DNA from: GWA2-66-18 sp964537395
GTDB taxonomy: Bacteria > Elusimicrobiota > Elusimicrobia > UBA1565 > UBA9628
Reading direction: 5' to 3'
Assembly: GCA_964537395.1 (NCBI GenBank)
Contig: CAZIBN010000009.1
Location: 3,850 to 67,849, forward strand
Length of the DNA: 64,000 bases
Positions 24,572 to 31,960 of this stretch are shown here, one piece after another; position 1 is the stretch's first letter; every line of letters starts with the position of its first letter. The notes below the pieces were generated by a model that made no database searches, had not been told where the DNA came from, and saw only the letters and a program-made list of their open reading frames with translations. The position numbers and the translations under genes were made by a program.

Positions 24572-25100
24572 GCTTTTTGATCAGCTCGAGGGCCGCGGCG
24601 GGGCTGGAAGTCGCGGTGAGCTGATCGATGAGCGCCGGCTGGAACAAGGACGACACGCCGCGCAGGAGCTGGAGGTGCATCGGGAAGGCTTCCTGCTTGT
24701 TCGGCGAGAAAAAAAGGAACATGACGCGGATGGCGAGGTCCGCCTGCTTTGGGTCCGGGATCGGTTTTTTAAGGATCGCCATGCCGGCTAGAATCGTCGA
24801 GATTCCGTCCATGCGGGCATGGGGAAGGCTCAGGCCGGTGTCGAGAGTCGTCGAGATGCCCTGCTCGCGCTCTTGAACCTTGGCGAGGAAGGACGCCCAG
24901 TCGGCGATGCCGGCCTTGCCGCATACCGCCGCGGCCAGCGACTGAAGGACCACGGCCTTATCCTGGCCATCGGGCGGGAAGAGGATGGTATCCTCGGCGA
25001 GGATCGACGAGACCTTCAGGCCCTTGGCCACACGCGCCGGGGGCGTGGTTTTAGGGCTCTCTCCGGCCGCCTCAGGGGACTTTTTCTGGAACCAGGACAT
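24561..25100 (-). CDS. ptsN: PTS EIIA domain protein, PtsN (nitrogen-PTS) type
   Basis: 179 residues. After a low-complexity N-terminus, the EIIA type-2 fold begins at about residue 30 (LKVSSILAEDTILFPPDGQD). The phosphorylation site is in TTLDTGLSLPHARMDGIST. AIRVMFLFFSPNKQEAFPMH and ALIDQLTATSSPAAALELI complete the family pattern. No EIIB or EIIC is visible, so a regulatory rather than sugar-uptake role is likely. First gene of the long minus-strand run; divergent from the membrane glycosyltransferase gene. Confidence 0.87.
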   Translation of the reverse strand: MSWFQKKSPEAAGESPKTTPPARVAKGLKVSSILAEDTILFPPDGQDKAVVLQSLAAAVCGKAGIADWASFLAKVQEREQGISTTLDTGLSLPHARMDGISTILAGMAILKKPIPDPKQADLAIRVMFLFFSPNKQEAFPMHLQLLRGVSSLFQPALIDQLTATSSPAAALELIKKLEA

Positions 25101-25152
25101 TTGGGGGTACTGGCGGTATTATCGCACAACCCGGGGGGGGTGTCAAATGGGC

Positions 25153-25158
25153 TAAAAT
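25153..25158 (+). promoter_or_regulatory. -10-like hexamer placing a leaderless start at 25166
   Basis: TAAAAT lies exactly 7 nt before the ATG at 25166, with no Shine-Dalgarno between. No clear -35 is visible; the 65-nt divergent region is otherwise G-rich. Confidence 0.4.
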
Positions 25159-25165
25159 CCTGCCC

Positions 25166-27028
25166 ATGTACGCCTTGGCGGTGCTCGCGTTCCTCGTCGC
25201 GGTCCGCAATCCCGGCGTCTGGGGCTATATCCTCCGTACTCCGTCATCCCTCGACGTGAGATCGCTCGGATCGTGGCTGAGCTTCGGAGCCTGGCCGGTG
25301 GTATTCGCCGTCGCCGCGTGGGCGGCCATGCTCGGGCTGGGCCGCAGGGCCCTCGGCGCGGCCGGAATCAGGCCGGAGGGAAGCCTCGACGCGATCGCCG
25401 CGGCGACACTCGGCCTCGGAGTGATCGGGCAGTCGGTCTTTATGCTCGGATGGCTGGTCGGCTTGAACAAGCCATGCATGATCGCACTTCTCGCCGCCGC
25501 GACGGCCGCCGGATTTTCCGGCCTATCGCGGCCGTCCGGAGCCTGGGGGAGAATCAGGCTTAACGGCTACACTGAGGCGGCGGCGGGGCTGCTGGCGTTC
25601 GTCGTGTTCCATCTCCTCATCATCTCCCTCGCACCGACCACGGCCTGGGACGTGCGCGCCTATCACCTGGCCTTGCCCGAGCTCTATTTAAGGAGCGGCC
25701 GGCTCGTCGAGGTTCCATGGCTGCTGCACTCGCATTGGCCGCATCTGATGGAGGTTCTCTACTCGCTCCCGCTGGCCGCGGGACGAGACTCCGCCGCCGC
25801 CTTGCTCCACGCTGGCGCCTGCGCCCTTCTGGCCGCGGGCGTCTTTCTCGCCGGGGGCGGCTGGCCGGCGGTTCTGATCCTCGCGGGACAGCCCGCGCTT
25901 CTGCGCACGGCGCCCACGGCGCACGCCGACGGCGCCTGCGCCCTCTTTATTTTCGCGGCGGCGCTCGCTCTGGCGCGCTGGGAAGAGAGCAAAAAAAACA
26001 GCTGGCTCATGGCCGCGGGATTGCTCGCGGGATTCTCCGCGTCAGCGAAGATCTTCGGTGGAGCCGGGGCCGCCGCCTGGACCCTCTGGCTCATCTGGCG
26101 CACGCGCCGCGCGCGCGAAGCGATGCTATTTTCCGCGTGCGCCGCGGCCGCGGTCGGGCCGTGGCTCCTGAGAACATGGCTCAACACCGGCGATCCGCTG
26201 TGGCCGCTTCTGCGCCTCGCGCCCGAGGCCGCCGCGCTCGCTGCGCGCAGCGCGCGCATAAACTTGTGGAACTGGCCTCCTCCGTCTTGGATGATCACCC
26301 ACGACGGGCCCTTGCTCCTGCTGGCGCCGCTCGCCGGGCTCGCCCTGCTGGGGAAAAATGCCGCGAAGCGGCCATCGCGTCTCGAGGCGTTTCTGTGGAT
26401 CCCGGCCCCGCTTCTCTTCCTGCTCGCGTTCCGCCATCACGAGGCGTGGCGGTTCATGACGCCCGTCTACGCGGCGGCCGCCTTAGCCTGCGGACGCTTC
26501 GCGGCCGCGGCGTTTTCGGCGGGGGGGATGCGCCGCGTTGCCGCGGGAATTTTGATTCTAGCAGGCGCGGCGCCGATATTCGGTCTTACGCAGAACAACG
26601 AACTGTTCGCGGTGCTCGGACTTCGCTCCGCGGCCGCTCCGGGAACCTCACCGCGAGTGCTTTATGAGGACCGCACCGTCGATATATCATCGTTTTACCG
26701 CGAAGCGGCCGCCGTGCTTCCTGCAGGCTCCAAGGTGCTTCTCTTCCGGGAGGTGCGAGGGTATGGCGCGGAGTTCGAGTACATGTGGGGCGACCCGATG
26801 AATCAAAATTTGATCGTGTATAGGAATCTATCGGATTTCGACGCGCTGCAAGCGCGGCTGAAGGAATTGGGCATCACTCACGTGCTGGATCACGAGGGCT
26901 CTCATCTTTATGGTGAAGACCCACTGTATTACGACGCGCGCACTTTGAATCTGATGGCCGGCATGCTGAAGCGCAAGGCGCGTCCAAAGCTCGTCCGGGA
27001 AGGCCTAGCCCTCCACCAGTTGTTGTAA
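25166..27028 (+). CDS. multi-pass membrane protein, GT-C/PMT-type glycosyltransferase-like
   Basis: 620 residues with about 12 hydrophobic segments. After two to three helices comes the extracytoplasmic loop ISLAPTTAWDVRAYHLALPE, whose Asp sits where GT-C enzymes (PMT/ArnT class) keep their catalytic acidic residue; LLHSHWPHLMEVLYSLPLAA and PTAHADGACALFIFAAALAL follow. A soluble C-terminal part (about 500-620) contains VLYEDRTVDISSFYREAAAV. It probably transfers a sugar from a lipid-phosphate donor on the periplasmic side. The family is inferred from topology and the loop motif. Confidence 0.7.
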   Translation: MYALAVLAFLVAVRNPGVWGYILRTPSSLDVRSLGSWLSFGAWPVVFAVAAWAAMLGLGRRALGAAGIRPEGSLDAIAAATLGLGVIGQSVFMLGWLVGLNKPCMIALLAAATAAGFSGLSRPSGAWGRIRLNGYTEAAAGLLAFVVFHLLIISLAPTTAWDVRAYHLALPELYLRSGRLVEVPWLLHSHWPHLMEVLYSLPLAAGRDSAAALLHAGACALLAAGVFLAGGGWPAVLILAGQPALLRTAPTAHADGACALFIFAAALALARWEESKKNSWLMAAGLLAGFSASAKIFGGAGAAAWTLWLIWRTRRAREAMLFSACAAAAVGPWLLRTWLNTGDPLWPLLRLAPEAAALAARSARINLWNWPPPSWMITHDGPLLLLAPLAGLALLGKNAAKRPSRLEAFLWIPAPLLFLLAFRHHEAWRFMTPVYAAAALACGRFAAAAFSAGGMRRVAAGILILAGAAPIFGLTQNNELFAVLGLRSAAAPGTSPRVLYEDRTVDISSFYREAAAVLPAGSKVLLFREVRGYGAEFEYMWGDPMNQNLIVYRNLSDFDALQARLKELGITHVLDHEGSHLYGEDPLYYDARTLNLMAGMLKRKARPKLVREGLALHQLL

Positions 27029-27040
27029 ACTCCTAAACAG

Positions 27041-27796
27041 ATGGCCAAATTGCCCTTAGCCGGCCGTGTCGTCATCATAACCCGCCCGCGCCCCAAGTCA
27101 GGCGGCGCAGCCGCGGCGTTAAGGAAGAAGGGCGCTCGCGTGGTGTTCGCACCTCTCATCAAAACCGTCCCCCCGAGATCTTGGAAGGCGCTCGACCGTG
27201 CGATCCTCGATCTACGCCGTTACGACGCCGTCGCCTTCACCAGCGCGAACGCCGTTGATTTTTTCTTCCTGCGCTGCCAGTCTCTACTCGGTCGCAAGCC
27301 GGTCTCCCCGTCAATACTCGCCGCCGTTGGCCGCGCGACGGCCAAAGCCGTCGCCGCGAAAGGTTGGACCTGTTCCGTGATACCTGAAGACGCGCGCGCC
27401 GCAGGCCTCGCAAAAGCGCTGCGCGTCCCGCGCGGCTCGCGCGTTCTCATCCCGAGAGCCGAGCGCGGCCTGGACACCCTTCCCCGAGCGTTGCGCGCCG
27501 CCGGCGCCCGCGTCACCGTCGTTCCCGCATACCGCACCATCGCGGACACGGACGGCCTCCGTTCCCTGCGCCGCGCCCTCGCGCTGGGCGCCGACGCCGT
27601 CACCTTCGCCTCCGGCTCCGCCGCTATTCTCGGCGCTTCCGTTCTGAAAATTTCCGGCGCCGCCGCCGTCGCCATCGGCCCGACCACCGCCGCGACCTTG
27701 CGCGCGAAGGGGATCGTCCCGGCCGCCGTCGCGAAGCGCCCCGATTCCGAATCGTTCGCCCAGGCCGTCGTTCTCGCTTTGCGGGGCCGTCCATGA
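27041..27796 (+). CDS. hemD: uroporphyrinogen-III synthase-like protein
   Basis: 251 residues. Two-lobed HemD pattern: VVIITRPRPKSGGAAAALRK at the start, then RYDAVAFTSANAVDFFF, ILAAVGRATAKAVAAKGW, LIPRAERGLDTLPRALRAAG, ADAVTFASGSAA and AIGPTTAATLRAKGI. It closes the linear hydroxymethylbilane ring for heme/siroheme synthesis. The family is sequence-poor, but the order of motifs is typical. No other heme gene is in view. It overlaps the next gene by ATGA. Confidence 0.86.
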   Translation: MAKLPLAGRVVIITRPRPKSGGAAAALRKKGARVVFAPLIKTVPPRSWKALDRAILDLRRYDAVAFTSANAVDFFFLRCQSLLGRKPVSPSILAAVGRATAKAVAAKGWTCSVIPEDARAAGLAKALRVPRGSRVLIPRAERGLDTLPRALRAAGARVTVVPAYRTIADTDGLRSLRRALALGADAVTFASGSAAILGASVLKISGAAAVAIGPTTAATLRAKGIVPAAVAKRPDSESFAQAVVLALRGRP

Positions 27797-28572
27797 CCCG
27801 TTCCTCTCTCCTAAAATCCACGATCCTACGCGCGGGGAAGGTCCTGAGCCGGCATTTCGGCAAGGTCACGTATAAGCAAAAGCGGCGCGCCGACCTCCTC
27901 ACGATCGCCGACCTCGAGAGCCAGAAGACCATCCTCGACGCGATCCGGCGCGCGTTCCCCGAGGACGATTACAAAGCCGAGGAGGACGAGGTCAAGCTGA
28001 CGGGCGCGGAATATCTCTGGATCATCGATCCGCTCGACGGGACGACGAACTACGCCCACGGGTATCCGGTTTCCTGCGTTTCGATAGGGGTCTTGAAAAA
28101 TGGGGCGCCGCAGCTCGGAGGGGTTTACGATCCGTTCAGGAAGGAGCTTTTCCTCGCCCAACGGGATAGGGGCGCGACTTTGAACGGCAAAAGATTGGGG
28201 GTATCAAAGACGGCCATTATAACGGACTCGCTCCTTATTACCGGCTTCGCGTATGACCGCGCGGAGCGCGCGGATTATTATTTGGCGCGGTTTAAAGCGT
28301 TTATGAAGACTTCGCATGATGTTCGCCGGTCCGGCTCCGCCGCGTTGGACATGGCCTGGATCGCGGCCGGACGTGCTGATGGATTTTGGGAGTATGAATT
28401 AAATCCATGGGATGTCGCGGCAGGATTGCTCCTCATTCAAGAGGCAGGGGGGAAAGTCACGGATTTCAACGGCAAAGTTTGGAGTGACTGGAGCTTGATG
28501 GGTAAGCGCACTCTTGCCTCCAACGGCTTGATCCACGCGTCGATGTTAAAGGTCCTTCGGAGGACCCGATGA
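27793..28572 (+). CDS. suhB: inositol monophosphatase family protein
   Basis: 259 residues. Metal-binding motifs: KAEEDEVKL (Glu), YLWIIDPLDGTTNYAHGYPV (signature 1 with DPLDGT) and LNPWDVAAGLLLIQEAGGKV (signature 2). It is a Mg-dependent, Li-sensitive phosphatase; the substrate could be inositol phosphate, or it may act as SuhB in transcription complexes. ATGA overlaps with hemD before it and thiolase after it show one transcript. Confidence 0.93.
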   Translation: MTRSSLLKSTILRAGKVLSRHFGKVTYKQKRRADLLTIADLESQKTILDAIRRAFPEDDYKAEEDEVKLTGAEYLWIIDPLDGTTNYAHGYPVSCVSIGVLKNGAPQLGGVYDPFRKELFLAQRDRGATLNGKRLGVSKTAIITDSLLITGFAYDRAERADYYLARFKAFMKTSHDVRRSGSAALDMAWIAAGRADGFWEYELNPWDVAAGLLLIQEAGGKVTDFNGKVWSDWSLMGKRTLASNGLIHASMLKVLRRTR

Positions 28573-29690
28573 ACGAGACCCTGATCATGGCCGGTGCGCG
28601 GACTCCGTTCGCGGCGTGGTCCTTCGGATCAACCGGGACGGGAACTCCCGGAGGCGCCTTAAAAGAGCTCGATCCCCAGGATCTTGCCGCCGCGGCCCTC
28701 AAGGGGGCGCTGACGGCCGCGAGCTTAGCGCCGCGCGACATAAACTTTATTGCCTTCGGCAATATGTATCAGGTCGGCCCGCATGGGTGTTATGGCGCGC
28801 GTTATGTCGGCGTTCGCGCCGGTTGCCCGCCGGAAACCACCGGTGTCGCCGTATCACTCGCCTGCGGCACTGGCCTTTTGGCCTTGACCACCGCGGCGAA
28901 CGCCATTTCCCGGGGTGAGGCCTCGGTCGCCGCCGCCGTGGGCGCCGACGCCCCGAGCCGCCTGCGGCGGGATATCTTCGTACCGTCATTTACGGATATT
29001 TCCTGCGGAAAACATATCGCCAAAACCGCTGAGGAGCGCGCCGGCGAAGCGAAGCTTTCGCGCGAGGCCATGGATGCCTGGGCGCTGCGTTCCCATGTGA
29101 AGTCTCGCGCCGCCGCCAAGCTGCGCGCCGCCGAGATCGTCCCCGTCGCCGGCGTCTCCGATGACGACGCGATCATGGGAGATCCGACGCCCGATCGCTT
29201 CGCGACAGCGAAGCTGTTGTTCAGCGACGGAACCTCCGTGATGACCCATTCGAACGTACACGGGATCGTGGACGGGGGCGCCGCGCTCATCCTCGCCTCG
29301 CCGAAGGCCGCGAAGGGCCGCGCGCTCGGCCGCCTCGTGTCCTCCGCTTTGGTCGGCGTTCCGCCGGAGCGCATGGCCTACGCCGCCGTGCCCGCCGTCC
29401 GCCTGGCCCTGGAGCGCGCCCGCTGGCGCGCCTCCGAGGTCGACGTCTGGGAGATCAACGAGACCTTCGCGGCCCAGGTCCTTCTCGACAGCGCCGAGCT
29501 CGGCCTCGACGCCGCCCGCGTCAACCCCAACGGCGGCGCGATCGCGCTCGGCCATCCTTTCGGCGCGACGGGCGTGCGCCTCGTCCACACCTTGCTGCTC
29601 GAGCTCCGCCGTCAGTCCCGCCGCCACGGCGTCGCCGCCATCAGCGTCGGCGGCGGCCTCGGCATCGCCGTCTGTGTCGAAGCCCTGTAG
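28569..29690 (+). CDS. thiolase-family acyltransferase with Ser at the C-terminal catalytic Cys
   Basis: 373 residues. The nucleophile Cys is in VAVSLACGTGLLALTTA; VWEINETFAAQVLL is the NEAF-type motif; NPNGGAIALGHPFGATGVRL supplies the active-site His. The last motif reads AAISVGGGLGIAV where thiolases have xCxGGGxG, so the general acid/base Cys is replaced by Ser. It might still condense or cleave acyl-CoAs at lower rate, or have another acyl-transfer role. ATGA overlap with the phosphatase gene. Confidence 0.86.
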   Translation: MNETLIMAGARTPFAAWSFGSTGTGTPGGALKELDPQDLAAAALKGALTAASLAPRDINFIAFGNMYQVGPHGCYGARYVGVRAGCPPETTGVAVSLACGTGLLALTTAANAISRGEASVAAAVGADAPSRLRRDIFVPSFTDISCGKHIAKTAEERAGEAKLSREAMDAWALRSHVKSRAAAKLRAAEIVPVAGVSDDDAIMGDPTPDRFATAKLLFSDGTSVMTHSNVHGIVDGGAALILASPKAAKGRALGRLVSSALVGVPPERMAYAAVPAVRLALERARWRASEVDVWEINETFAAQVLLDSAELGLDAARVNPNGGAIALGHPFGATGVRLVHTLLLELRRQSRRHGVAAISVGGGLGIAVCVEAL

Positions 29691-29767
29691 GTGTCAGGCT
29701 TACCGGTATTTGCAGTATTCGGACGATTCGTCGGGAAATACTGCAAATACCGGTAAGCCTGACACCT
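29689..29767. repeat. 31-bp perfect inverted repeat, terminator-like
   Basis: The arm at 29689-29719 (begins AGGTGTCAGGCTTACCGG) is the exact reverse complement of 29737-29767, around a 17-nt loop that itself holds GACGA/TCGTC. A short T run (29767-29770) follows. It starts inside the thiolase stop codon. A perfect 31-bp stem is far longer than a usual terminator and looks like a palindromic repeat element recruited as terminator. Confidence 0.85.
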
Positions 29768-29770
29768 TTT
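29757..29770. repeat. 14-nt direct repeat, copy 1
   Basis: GCCTGACACCTTTT, end of the right arm of the inverted repeat. An identical 14-mer occurs at 31943-31956, so the pair brackets the sigma/anti-sigma/bactofilin cassette. Confidence 0.6.
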
Positions 29771-29808
29771 GAAACCTTCGGGGCTCCGTTTACGTAATAT
29801 TGAGTGCC

Positions 29809-30393
29809 GTGAGCGAACCCCTCGACACCGACGCTGACCTCGTCCGACGCTGCCTCGCGGGCGGGGAAGCCGGCTATGCCGTCCTGCTGGAGCGGCATCA
29901 GGGCCGCATCTATTCCTTTCTTCTTCGGCTGGTCGGCGACACCCATGATGCCGAGGACCTCGCGCAGATCGTCTTCCTTAAGGCCTTCCGCTCCCTTGAA
30001 TCGTTCGATCAGAGCCGAGCCTTCCACTCCTGGCTATTTGCCATCGCCCATCACGCCGCGCTCGATTTCCTCCGCGCCCGAAAGGTCAATCTCTCTCTCG
30101 ACCACGACGAGGACCCGATCGACCCGGCCGATGAAGCGGACGGCCCCGAGCGCCTCTCTGAGATAGCTATCGACGGGGCCCTTCTGCAACGCTTGATTGC
30201 GGCCCTGCCTCCTCTTTACCGCGAGGCACTCCTGCTGCGCCACATCGAAGGGCTCAGCGTCGAGGATGTTGCTGTTTCCCTCGGCATTCCCGAGGGCACC
30301 GTGAAGATCCGCCTGTTCCGGGCGCGCGAGTTGATGCGCCGGAAGTGGGAAGCGTTCGAAAAAGATGAAACCCAGGAGGCGCCCCGTCCGTAA
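29809..30393 (+). CDS. ECF-type RNA polymerase sigma factor
   Basis: 194 residues from the GTG at 29809 (a TTG at 29800 adds 3). Region 2: YAVLLERHQGRIYSFLLRLV, DAEDLAQIVFLKAFRSLESF, then AFHSWLFAIAHHAALDFLRA. Region 4: LPPLYREALLLRHIEGLSVE, DVAVSLGIPEGTVKIRLFRA. The GTG lies 8 nt after TAATAT without a ribosome site, compatible with a leaderless transcript. The stop touches the anti-sigma gene, so it is presumably held inactive by that membrane protein until a surface signal arrives. Confidence 0.92.
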   Translation: MSEPLDTDADLVRRCLAGGEAGYAVLLERHQGRIYSFLLRLVGDTHDAEDLAQIVFLKAFRSLESFDQSRAFHSWLFAIAHHAALDFLRARKVNLSLDHDEDPIDPADEADGPERLSEIAIDGALLQRLIAALPPLYREALLLRHIEGLSVEDVAVSLGIPEGTVKIRLFRARELMRRKWEAFEKDETQEAPRP

Positions 30394-30407
30394 TGAGGGG
30401 TAGAGCC

Positions 30408-30908
30408 ATGAACTGTGATAAAGCCCGACGCCGGATCAGCGAGACGCTCGATGGAGCGAGCCAGGACGCCGCCTTGTCCGGGCACCTCGAGTCCTGCGCC
30501 GCCTGCTCCCGTGTCCTCGCCCGCTCCCGATCTCTGAACGCGGCGCTCGCCTCGCTGCCCCAGCTGCGCCCGAGCGCCGCGTTCAGCTCAGGCGTGCTCG
30601 CGTCCCTGGCGATGGAGCGGCGCCAGGCGGCCGCGCCCGTGTGGCCGCTCGCCGCGGCCCTGGCGATCTCCTCGACAGCCCTCGCGGCCGGCGCCATGAG
30701 CCTGACGATCTCGATTCCTCAGATCGCGGCCCAGGCGGCCAGGCTCGCCGCCGTGCTTCAGTGGGCCGGCCATCTGGCGCTTCAGGCTCTGCCGGCGCCG
30801 CGCGCTGGCGCAGAGCTCTCCGCGGCGATGGTGATGGCCGTCGCGCTGTTCCTCACGATCTCGATGCCCCACGCGCACAAGACCCGACTGAATGGAGCTA
30901 AATCATGA
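30408..30908 (+). CDS. zinc-finger anti-sigma factor
   Basis: 166 residues from the ATG at 30408, preceded by GAGGGG (an ATG at 30393 is the alternative). The N-terminal ZAS motif is GHLESCAACSRVLARSRSLN (HxxxCxxC). Membrane helices at about 77-100 and 140-158 anchor it. Directly downstream of the sigma gene and overlapping the next gene by ATGA, it is the expected inner-membrane anti-sigma partner. Confidence 0.85.
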   Translation: MNCDKARRRISETLDGASQDAALSGHLESCAACSRVLARSRSLNAALASLPQLRPSAAFSSGVLASLAMERRQAAAPVWPLAAALAISSTALAAGAMSLTISIPQIAAQAARLAAVLQWAGHLALQALPAPRAGAELSAAMVMAVALFLTISMPHAHKTRLNGAKS

Positions 30909-31948
30909 ATTCCCGCCTTCTTCTCGTCGCCGCCCTGCTCGCCTTGACCGCGCCCGCCCGCGCTCTCTCATTGGGCAGCGAGGACCCGAACGTGCGCAAG
31001 GGAGACTACACCGTCGAGAAAGGCAAGACCTTCGAGGGCGATCTCGCCGCGAAAGGCGCGGTCACGGTGAAGGGCCTCGTGACCGGCGACTGCGTCGCTT
31101 ACGGCGGCCCACTGGTCATCGAGGGCGAATGCCGCGGCGAAGCGGCGTCCTTCGGTGGACCCACGCGCGTCTCCGGAAAGGTCGGGCGCGACCTCGCGTC
31201 CTACGGCGGACCGGTGGACGTGTCCGGGAGCGCCGGAGGAGACGTCTCCCTGTTCGGCGGCGACCTGACCCTTCGCTCCTCCGCGACGGTCGAGGGCGCG
31301 GTCTCTATCTTCGGAGGCAAGCTCATTCAGGAAAGCGGCTCGAGCATCCGCGGCGAGATCCACAACTTCAGCTCTCCTCTGGCCGGGTCGGTCGGGCGGG
31401 GAATCTCTCAGGCCGTGACGAGGGGGGAGCGCAGAGCGCGCTATGAGGGCGCGCCGAAGAAGGCGCTGATCTCCGGTTTTCTCGTCAGCTTGTGCCTGCT
31501 TCCCTTCCTTCTGACCCTATTCTTCCCTAAGCAGGTCGAAGAAGTCGCCGCGGCCGCGTCGTCAGACTTCTGGCGCGCCCTCGGCACCGGACTTCTCATC
31601 GAGATGGCGATCGTGCCGGCCACCGTGGCGCTGGCCGTTTCCGTGATCGGCATCCCGTTCATCCCCGTGGCCTATGCGGCGCTCACGGCGGCGTTCATCA
31701 TGGGCCTGGGAGCCTTCTTCCTTCTGATGGCTCGGCGCGTCTGCCTCAACCACGGCAAGCCCGCCCCGTCCACGATCAGCGCCGTCGGCTACGCCGGCGC
31801 CGCGACCGCGGGGATCTCGATCGCGGGAGGCCTCATTCCGGTCGTCGGCGGCATCCTCGGCCTCGCGCTGTTCCTGACGCTGTGCTGCGGCATGACGCTC
31901 GGCCTCGGCGCGGTCTGGCTCACGCGCTTCGGCACCCGCCCGGCCTGA
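30905..31948 (+). CDS. bactofilin-like beta-solenoid protein with C-terminal membrane region
   Basis: 347 residues. Signal peptide 1-20; residues about 30-150 are short repeats of bactofilin/polymer-forming type (KTFEGDLAAKGAVTVKGLVT, GDCVAYGGPLVIEGECRGEA, SGSAGGDVSLFGGDLTL), with YGGP/FGG turns at each rung. Four hydrophobic helices follow (about 185-345). The signal peptide puts the solenoid on the periplasmic side, unlike cytoplasmic bactofilins. It is probably the output or sensor of the sigma/anti-sigma pair. The stop TGA lies inside the second 14-nt direct repeat. Confidence 0.8.
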   Translation: MNSRLLLVAALLALTAPARALSLGSEDPNVRKGDYTVEKGKTFEGDLAAKGAVTVKGLVTGDCVAYGGPLVIEGECRGEAASFGGPTRVSGKVGRDLASYGGPVDVSGSAGGDVSLFGGDLTLRSSATVEGAVSIFGGKLIQESGSSIRGEIHNFSSPLAGSVGRGISQAVTRGERRARYEGAPKKALISGFLVSLCLLPFLLTLFFPKQVEEVAAAASSDFWRALGTGLLIEMAIVPATVALAVSVIGIPFIPVAYAALTAAFIMGLGAFFLLMARRVCLNHGKPAPSTISAVGYAGAATAGISIAGGLIPVVGGILGLALFLTLCCGMTLGLGAVWLTRFGTRPA

Positions 31949-31956
31949 CACCTTTT
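31943..31956. repeat. 14-nt direct repeat, copy 2
   Basis: GCCTGACACCTTTT, identical to 29757-29770; its TGA serves as the stop of the bactofilin-like gene. Confidence 0.6.
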
Positions 31957-31960
31957 CCGC

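Noticed and set aside
22538..24580. 680-codon plus-strand open frame opposite the APC permease
   Set aside because: It lies fully antisense to a recognisable permease; its translation is low-complexity Arg/His/Asp/Glu-rich, the usual product of reading GC-rich codons backwards.
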